Below the pieces are notes generated by a model. It ran no database searches. It saw only the letters and a program-made list of their open reading frames with translations, and was not told the DNA's origin. Of a stretch of 64,000 nt of DNA, positions 59,122-64,000 are shown in pieces. Position 1 is the first letter of the stretch. Each line of letters starts with the position of its first letter. Both the position numbers and the translations under genes were made by a program. This stretch comes from Candidatus Pantoea bituminis (GTDB taxonomy: Bacteria; Pseudomonadota; Gammaproteobacteria; Enterobacterales; Enterobacteriaceae), in the NCBI RefSeq assembly GCF_018842675.1, contig NZ_JAGTWO010000004.1:124001-188000 (forward strand), written 5' to 3'.

Positions 59122-59898
59122 ATGACGTCGCTTTACTGGCACACCTGCGGAGAAGGGGATGCAGATCTTGTGCTGCTGCACGGCTGGGGACTGAATGCGG
59201 AAGTGTGGCAAAGCATTGTTCCGCGGCTCAGTGCACAATTTCGCCTGCATCTGGTGGATCTGCCGGGATATGGCCGCAGTCAGGGTTTTTCCGCGCTAAC
59301 GTTGGATGAGATGGTGCAACAGCTGCTGCCGTTGCTGCCGCCACGCGCTGTGGTGCTGGGTTGGTCATTAGGCGGCTTAGTAGCGACGCAGCTAGCATTA
59401 ACTGCGCCGGAGCGGCTACGTGCGTTGATTACCGTTGCCTCCTCACCTTGTTTTACCGCCAACGATGAATGGCCAGGCATCAAACCAGAAACGCTTCAGA
59501 GCTTTCAACAGCAGTTGAGTCATAATTTTCAACGCACTGTTGAACGATTTTTAGCGCTGCAGACGCTGGGAAGTGAAAGCGCACGCGCCGACGCACGTCA
59601 GCTCAAAGAGATTGTATTGTCGCAACCGATGCCCGCAGTAGAGGTGCTTGAAGGTGGACTGGAGATTCTGCATCACGTGGATCTGCGCAGCGCATTACCT
59701 GAGATTAATGTGCCGTTCCTGCGCCTTTACGGATCGCTGGATGGCCTGGTGCCGCGCCGTATTGCGCAGCCGCTAGACGACGCGCTGCCCGCGTCACCTT
59801 CTATCGTGATGGAGAAGGCGTCCCATGCTCCTTTTATTTCCCATCCCGACACTTTCGTTCAACATATCCTGTGTTTCATCAAAGATTTGCCGACATAA
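59122..59898 (+). CDS. bioH: Pimeloyl-[ACP] methyl ester esterase
   Basis: BioH removes the methyl group from pimeloyl-ACP methyl ester, ending the BioC-dependent route to the biotin precursor. Alpha/beta hydrolase with nucleophile Ser in [10 protein letters not shown] (about residue 82), Asp in YGSLDGLVP and His in [10 protein letters not shown]. 258 residues, near the E. coli length. No feo operon separates it from yhgF. Confidence 0.96.
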   Translation: MTSLYWHTCGEGDADLVLLHGWGLNAEVWQSIVPRLSAQFRLHLVDLPGYGRSQGFSALTLDEMVQQLLPLLPPRAVVLGWSLGGLVATQLALTAPERLRALITVASSPCFTANDEWPGIKPETLQSFQQQLSHNFQRTVERFLALQTLGSESARADARQLKEIVLSQPMPAVEVLEGGLEILHHVDLRSALPEINVPFLRLYGSLDGLVPRRIAQPLDDALPASPSIVMEKASHAPFISHPDTFVQHILCFIKDLPT

Positions 59899-59965
59899 CG
59901 TGTTACAAAACTGGCAAAATCGCAGGTAGCGGCAATACTTCATTCGTGAGCACAGCCGCTGCACT

Positions 59966-60096
59966 TATACCCTAAATAATTCGAATTGCAGGAAGGCGGC
60001 AATGAAGTGAATCGCGATGCACTGACTAAAGTCAGTGATTCGGGTGAGCGAGAACAGCCAACGCGCCTGCAGTTCGAAATATGAAGAGTATTTATA
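59966..60096 (+). repeat. Enterobacterial palindromic repeat, copy 3
   Basis: It begins TATACCCTAAATAATTCGAA, continues TTGCAGGAAGGCGGCAA, has a central CTGACTAAAGTCAG hairpin and GCCAACGCGCCTGCAG, and ends near ATTTATA. It is in the same orientation as copy 1 and fills most of the 297-base gap after bioH. Confidence 0.82.
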
Positions 60097-60195
60097 TGTG
60101 AATAGTCATGGATTGGACTATGCCGTTCCATATTGCCTTATCGCATTTTGCGGCTGCTTACATCTCAACAATGGATAATGAATGAGGGTAAACAA

Positions 60196-60464
60196 ATGAA
60201 GGTTATGAAATGGGTTTTGGCTTCAGTGATGATGAGTGCCGTTTCGTTTTCTGCTCTGGCGGCTAAAGAAGTAACCAAAGAAGATGTGCAGAAAATGAAT
60301 CTTGAGAAAATTGCTACGGTAACCACTACGGCAGAAACCACTTCGCCGATGGATGCAAAAAAGAACTCTCTAAAATGGCTGACGAAAAGGGTGGTCGCTA
60401 TTATCTGGTGATTGCGGGTCGTGAACATGGCAAATTCAGCGCCGTTGCTGACGTCTATAAATAA
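60196..60464 (+). CDS. DUF1471 (YhcN/BhsA/McbA) family periplasmic protein, frameshifted once as sequenced
   Basis: This small secreted protein has a signal peptide MKVMKWVLASVMMSAVSFSA with cleavage after LAA. DUF1471 members are 70-90 residues long and are linked to stress, biofilm and copper responses. An A run at 60357-60362 is one base short: after DAKK the family sequence KELSKMADEKGGRYYLVIAG is found in the next frame, ending AVADVYK. Restored length is 89 residues. GAGGG precedes the ATG. The exact family member cannot be named. Confidence 0.82.
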
Positions 60465-62151
60465 TTAACCTCGTAGCCACATAAACTGCCAGGCATCCAG
60501 CGTTAAAGGCTGGGTGCCTTCTATTTTTCCCCGCTGATTACGTCCTGCAATGTACGTGCCTCTGGCAAACGCGTTTCTACTTTTCGACTGCTGAGATTGA
60601 ACACGCACAGTAAACCCGCTTCGCTATCAGGCAGATGGCGTTTCAGCACCAGTAAAGCATTTTCACTGTCGAACAGCGTCATGGCGTTATCGGGATGAAA
60701 GGCGGGTTGGCGTCGGCGCAACTGAATCAGCTGGCTGAGTTGGGTATAAACCTGCTGCCGCAACCAGTCGCCACCCACCAGCGCCGATTCGATCTCGTGC
60801 AAATCATACTTTTGACGATTGATGGCGCGGTTATGACCTGCTGCCCGCACGCCGTCGTAATCATTTCGCGACCCCAACATGCTTTGAATGTAGATCGCCG
60901 GCACGCCAGGAAATGCCAATAAAATAGCGTGTGCCAGCAGGAAGCGTTTGAGGCGAGTTTCGTCGTTATCTTCCTGACGATTCAACGCATCGAGATAGGT
61001 AACATTGATTTCATAGGGGCTGGTGGTGCCATCAGCATTGTTTTTATACGAGACCAAGGCGCCTTCCAGTGCCAGATCGCGCACCAGCGCTACGATCTCT
61101 ATCTCCGTCAAAATGCCACGAGCTGGGTTCAAACCAATCCCATCATGCGAAGCCAGAAAGTTAAAAAAGTTGTACCGCGATGACTTAAATCGAGCGTGCC
61201 AGCCCACTGACGCAGCGCACGACCTGAGCCAGAATGGATCGCATGCAGCACCAGTGGCGGGAGTGAAAATTGATACACCATCTGCGCTTCATCTTGGCCG
61301 TTACCGAGATAGCTGATGTTATCTTTATGCGGCACGTTAGTTTCAGTGATGATCACCGTGCCTGGCGCGACCACATTGGAAATTGCACGGAACAGCTTAA
61401 CCAGTTGATGCGTTTTTTCCAGATGGATGCAGTTGGTGCCAGGTGTTTTCCACATATAGCCCACCGCGTCCAGCCGCACGTAATCGGCACCGCGCGCCAA
61501 ATAATCGAGCAGGACATTCACCATACGGATCAATACTTCGGGATTGGCGAAATTGAGATCGATTTGGTCGGCGCTGAAAGTGGTCCAAATGTAGCGTGTT
61601 TCGCCATCCGCCATCTCAAACGGTGTGAGCAATGGTGACGTTCGTGGCCGCGTTACGGCGCTGAGATCGGTGGCGGGCGGCATGCTGATAAAGAAGTTGT
61701 CCCAACCGGGATCCTGCGCCAGGAAGTGTTTAAACCACGCACTGTGCGCCGACATATGGTTGCAGACGAAATCAAACATCAACCGGGTTTCCTGATGCAG
61801 CGTGGCGACATCCGACCATTCGCCACACAGCGGGTTAACCTGGTGATAATCAATCACTGAAAAACCATCGTCGGAAGAGTAAGGAAAAAATGGCAGCAGA
61901 TGCACCAGCGGAAAAGTGGATTGCAGATGCTGCTGATAAAAGTGTGAGAAACTGCTGAGCGTAGGTTTATCCGGCTCGCGAAACTGATCGGCGTAGGTAA
62001 TTAACACCACATCCTGTTCATCCCAATGCGCTTTTCGCGGCAACTTTACTGCGTCGCGCGCCTCGGCAATATTGGCAAGCAGGCGCTCACGCGAGGCCTG
62101 TGGAAAGGTGTCAGCATAAATCTTATCGATTAAAGCAGTGATCGTTTCCAT
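60465..62151 (-). CDS. GH13 subfamily 18 sugar phosphorylase (YcjM/glucosylglycerate phosphorylase-like), frameshifted twice as sequenced
   Basis: It phosphorolyses an alpha-glucoside to glucose-1-phosphate. Motifs: YVRLDAVGYMWK (nucleophile Asp), VIITETNVPHKDN (acid/base Glu), NFLASHDGIGLNP (third Asp) and IYIQSMLGSRNDY. The sequence follows E. coli YcjM closely along its length, so glucosylglycerate or sucrose are candidate substrates. Two homopolymer runs are one base short: 61163-61168 (TTFFNFLASHDG expected) and 60524-60528. The second creates a false stop after ISGEK; restoring it adds KIEGTQPLTLDAWQFMWLRG-like C-terminal sequence matching the family, for about 562 residues. Confidence 0.88.
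60491..60528 (+). terminator. Terminator of the DUF1471 gene, inside the 3' end of the phosphorylase gene
   Basis: AGGCATCCAGC / GCTGGGTGCCT is an 11-bp stem (one G-U) with a 7-nt loop followed by TCTATTTTT on the + strand. If the phosphorylase frame is restored, this terminator lies within its coding region. Confidence 0.7.
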
Positions 62152-62459
62152 CGCAAATTGGGTGCCACAGCAGGTGTTGTTTTTATGACAGGCGTGTTTT
62201 TAGCGTAGTGTGCTAGCGAGGATTTTCCACTTCGGCAATGAGATTTGGGTTGGATTGGGTGTTGGAATTGTCCCCCACCTCGGTCCTTTATTGTGCGGGG
62301 TCGTTTGTCCCCACCTCGGTCCTCCCCCATACATGGGGAGGAAGACGCTGCAACATGCGAATTCGGTGTCAACATGTGGCAGCGTCGCCTTCCCCGTAAA
62401 GCGGGAGAAGGCGGGGATGGGGGACAAACGGCGTTAATCTAACAAGGCTTCCGATGCGA
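62152..62459. other. Gap between yhgF and the phosphorylase gene
   Basis: The 308-base gap holds the promoter side of the phosphorylase gene, a truncated repeat at 62269-62305 (TGTCCCCCACCTCGGTCC then GTGCGGGGTCGTTTG) and a full cloverleaf copy. No other gene is seen. Confidence 0.7.
62306..62426 (+). repeat. Cloverleaf repeat, single copy between yhgF and the phosphorylase gene
   Basis: Ends TGTCCCC and GGGGACA. Left hairpin CCTCCCCCATACATGGGGAGG, central stem AGACGCTGC / GCAGCGTC, right hairpin CCTTCCCCG / CGGGAGAAGG with one bulge. The central loop differs entirely from the other copies. Confidence 0.87.
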
Positions 62460-64000
62460 CTACTTCTTACCGAAAGCCGCCGCTAATGCATCACCCATTG
62501 CGCTATTACCCGCCGGCGAGTTGGCAGGACGTGAGCGTCCTTTTGCCGCCGCTGGTCGAGCGTTTTCACGCGGTGCGCTGCGGTTACTGCTGCGCGCATT
62601 GCTTTCACCTGGCTGCTCATCAAGACGCATGGTCAGCGCGATACGTTTGCGCTGCAAATCCACTTCCATCACTTTCACTTTAACGATATCACCGGCTTTG
62701 ACCACCTTGTGAGGATCGTCCACGAACTTGTCGGAAAGCGAAGAGATATGCACTAAACCATCCTGATGGACGCCAATATCAACGAAAGCGCCAAAGTTGG
62801 TCACGTTGGTTACTGCGCCTTCCAGCACCATGCCTGGCATCAAATCGTTCAGGGTTTCAACGCCCTCAGCAAACTGCGCTGTTTTAAACTCTGGACGGGG
62901 ATCGCGGCCCGGTTTTTCCAACTCTTTAATGATGTCAGTGACGGTCGGCAGACCAAACCGCGCATCGGTAAAATCCACGGCTTTGATGTCGCGCAGGCCA
63001 GATGGATTTCCCATCAGATCGCTCAGCGCTTGCTCAGTGGCGGCCAGAATGCGCTCCACCACGGGATAGGCTTCCGGGTGAACCGTTGAAGCATCAAGCG
63101 GATTGTCGCCATGATTAATGCGCAAGAATCCTGCACATTGCTCAAAGGCTTTCGGCCCTAAACGGCTGACTTTCAACAGCTGTTGACGGTTTTGGAAACG
63201 GCCATTTTCATCACGCCAGCTGACAATGTTTTGCGCCATCATGCGTGTCAAACCCGCTACACGAGTGAGCAGCGGCACCGAAGCCGTATTCAGGTCAACG
63301 CCTACGGCGTTCACGCAATCTTCTACTACGGCGTCCAGCTTTTTCGCTAACTGACTTTGGCTGACGTCATGTTGATACTGACCGACACCAATCGATTTCG
63401 GATCAATCTTCACCAACTCAGCCAGCGGATCTTGCAAACGGCGAGCGATGGAAACCGCACCACGAATGGACACATCTAAATCAGGAACTCCAACGCCGCC
63501 AGTTCTGATGCGGAATAGACGGATGCACCCGCTTCGCTGACGATCACTTTCTGTGCGGTGATGTGTGGAAACTGTTTTTGTACGTCCAGGAAGAAGCGTT
63601 CGGTCTCACGTGAAGCGGTGCCATTACCAATCGCCACCAGTTCAACCTGATGTTTCGCACAAAGCGCGGCAACAGCGGCAGCGGCTTTCGCGGTCTGGCC
63701 GGTATGGGGATAAATCGTATCAGTCGCGACCAGCTTGCCGGTGGCATCAACAACCGCCACTTTCACACCCGTACGCAGGCCTGGATCAAGGCCCATGGTG
63801 GAACGCATACCTGCGGGCGCAGCCATCAGCAGGTCATGCATGTTGCGGGCAAACACATTGATGGCTTCGTCTTCTGCGCGCTCGCGCACCGTGCCCATCA
63901 ATTCTGTTTCAAGGTGCAGCATCACTTTGATGCGCCACGTCCAGCTCACCACCGCTTTGCGCCAGGTATCGGCTGGCGCGTTATTCAATCGCAGGTTTAG
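62460..64000 (-). CDS. yhgF: RNA-binding transcription accessory protein YhgF (Tex), 5' part beyond the window, frameshifted once as sequenced
   Basis: Tex-family proteins bind nucleic acid and take part in transcription and stress tolerance. The visible part has a YqgF/RNase H-like domain ([20 protein letters not shown]), helix-hairpin-helix motifs ([38 protein letters not shown]) and a C-terminal S1 domain ([31 protein letters not shown]), then a low-complexity tail. A GG at 63484-63485 should be GGG ([13 protein letters not shown] expected). The N-terminal HTH and helical region is outside the window. Confidence 0.93.

Overview
The window is chromosomal DNA of an enterobacterium (Enterobacterales), most likely Erwiniaceae (Pantoea/Erwinia-like). 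From about 10.6 to 55.4 kb the gene order is essentially that of the E. coli 76-77 min region: dcrB-yhhQ-tusA-zntA-yhhN-yhhM-yhhL-rsmD-ftsYEX-rpoH-panM-livKHMGF-ugpBAECQ-yhhA-ggt-(ryhB)-yhhW-gntRKU-yhgN-asd-glgBXCAP-glpD-glpEGR. It continues as malQ, nfuA, gntX, bioH and yhgF. Proteins are close to their E. coli counterparts in length and motifs. The assignment to Erwiniaceae is an inference from the gene losses, the dispersed repeats and an inositol cluster.

Region 1 (1-10.5 kb) is a myo-inositol catabolic cluster: a partial TIM-barrel gene, iolA and iolB on the + strand, iolR, iolE, iolG and iolD on the - strand, and iolC on the + strand (a kinase fused to a DUF2090 aldolase-type domain). 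Recurrent ATGAAA/TTTCAT inverted repeats lie in its control regions and are candidate IolR operators. Region 2 (10.6-21.9 kb) is housekeeping: lipoprotein DcrB, queuosine-precursor transport, tRNA thiolation, Zn/Cd/Pb export with a textbook ZntR promoter, SRP receptor and divisome ABC (FtsYEX), sigma-32 and PanM. Region 3 (22.3-33.3 kb) holds two ABC importers, branched-chain amino acids (livKHMGF) and glycerol-3-phosphate (ugpBAECQ with a PHO box), separated by a tandem array of four cloverleaf-forming repeats. Region 4 (33.5-41.8 kb) has ggt, the Fur-controlled small RNA ryhB, the pirin yhhW, gluconate uptake and phosphorylation (gntRKU), yhgN and asd. Region 5 (42.1-57.7 kb) is carbon storage and glycerol: glgBXCAP, glpD divergent from glpEGR with tandem GlpR operators, then malQ preceded by a 27-codon remnant of malP. 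Region 6 (57.8-64 kb) has nfuA (IscR type 1 site), gntX, bioH, a small DUF1471 gene, a GH13 sugar phosphorylase and the 3' part of yhgF (tex).

Two window-wide themes matter. First, 16 otherwise well-conserved genes are interrupted as written by 21 single-base losses, all in short homopolymer runs and never gains. This is the signature of homopolymer under-calling, so these genes are annotated as intact CDS with the affected position noted. Second, there are two dispersed palindromic repeat families. One is an approximately 121-nt element with TGTCCCC/GGGGACA ends that can fold as a four-arm cloverleaf (six copies). The other is an approximately 130-nt element with TATACC/GGTATA ends (three copies). 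No tRNA, rRNA, CRISPR array, prophage or transposase gene was found.
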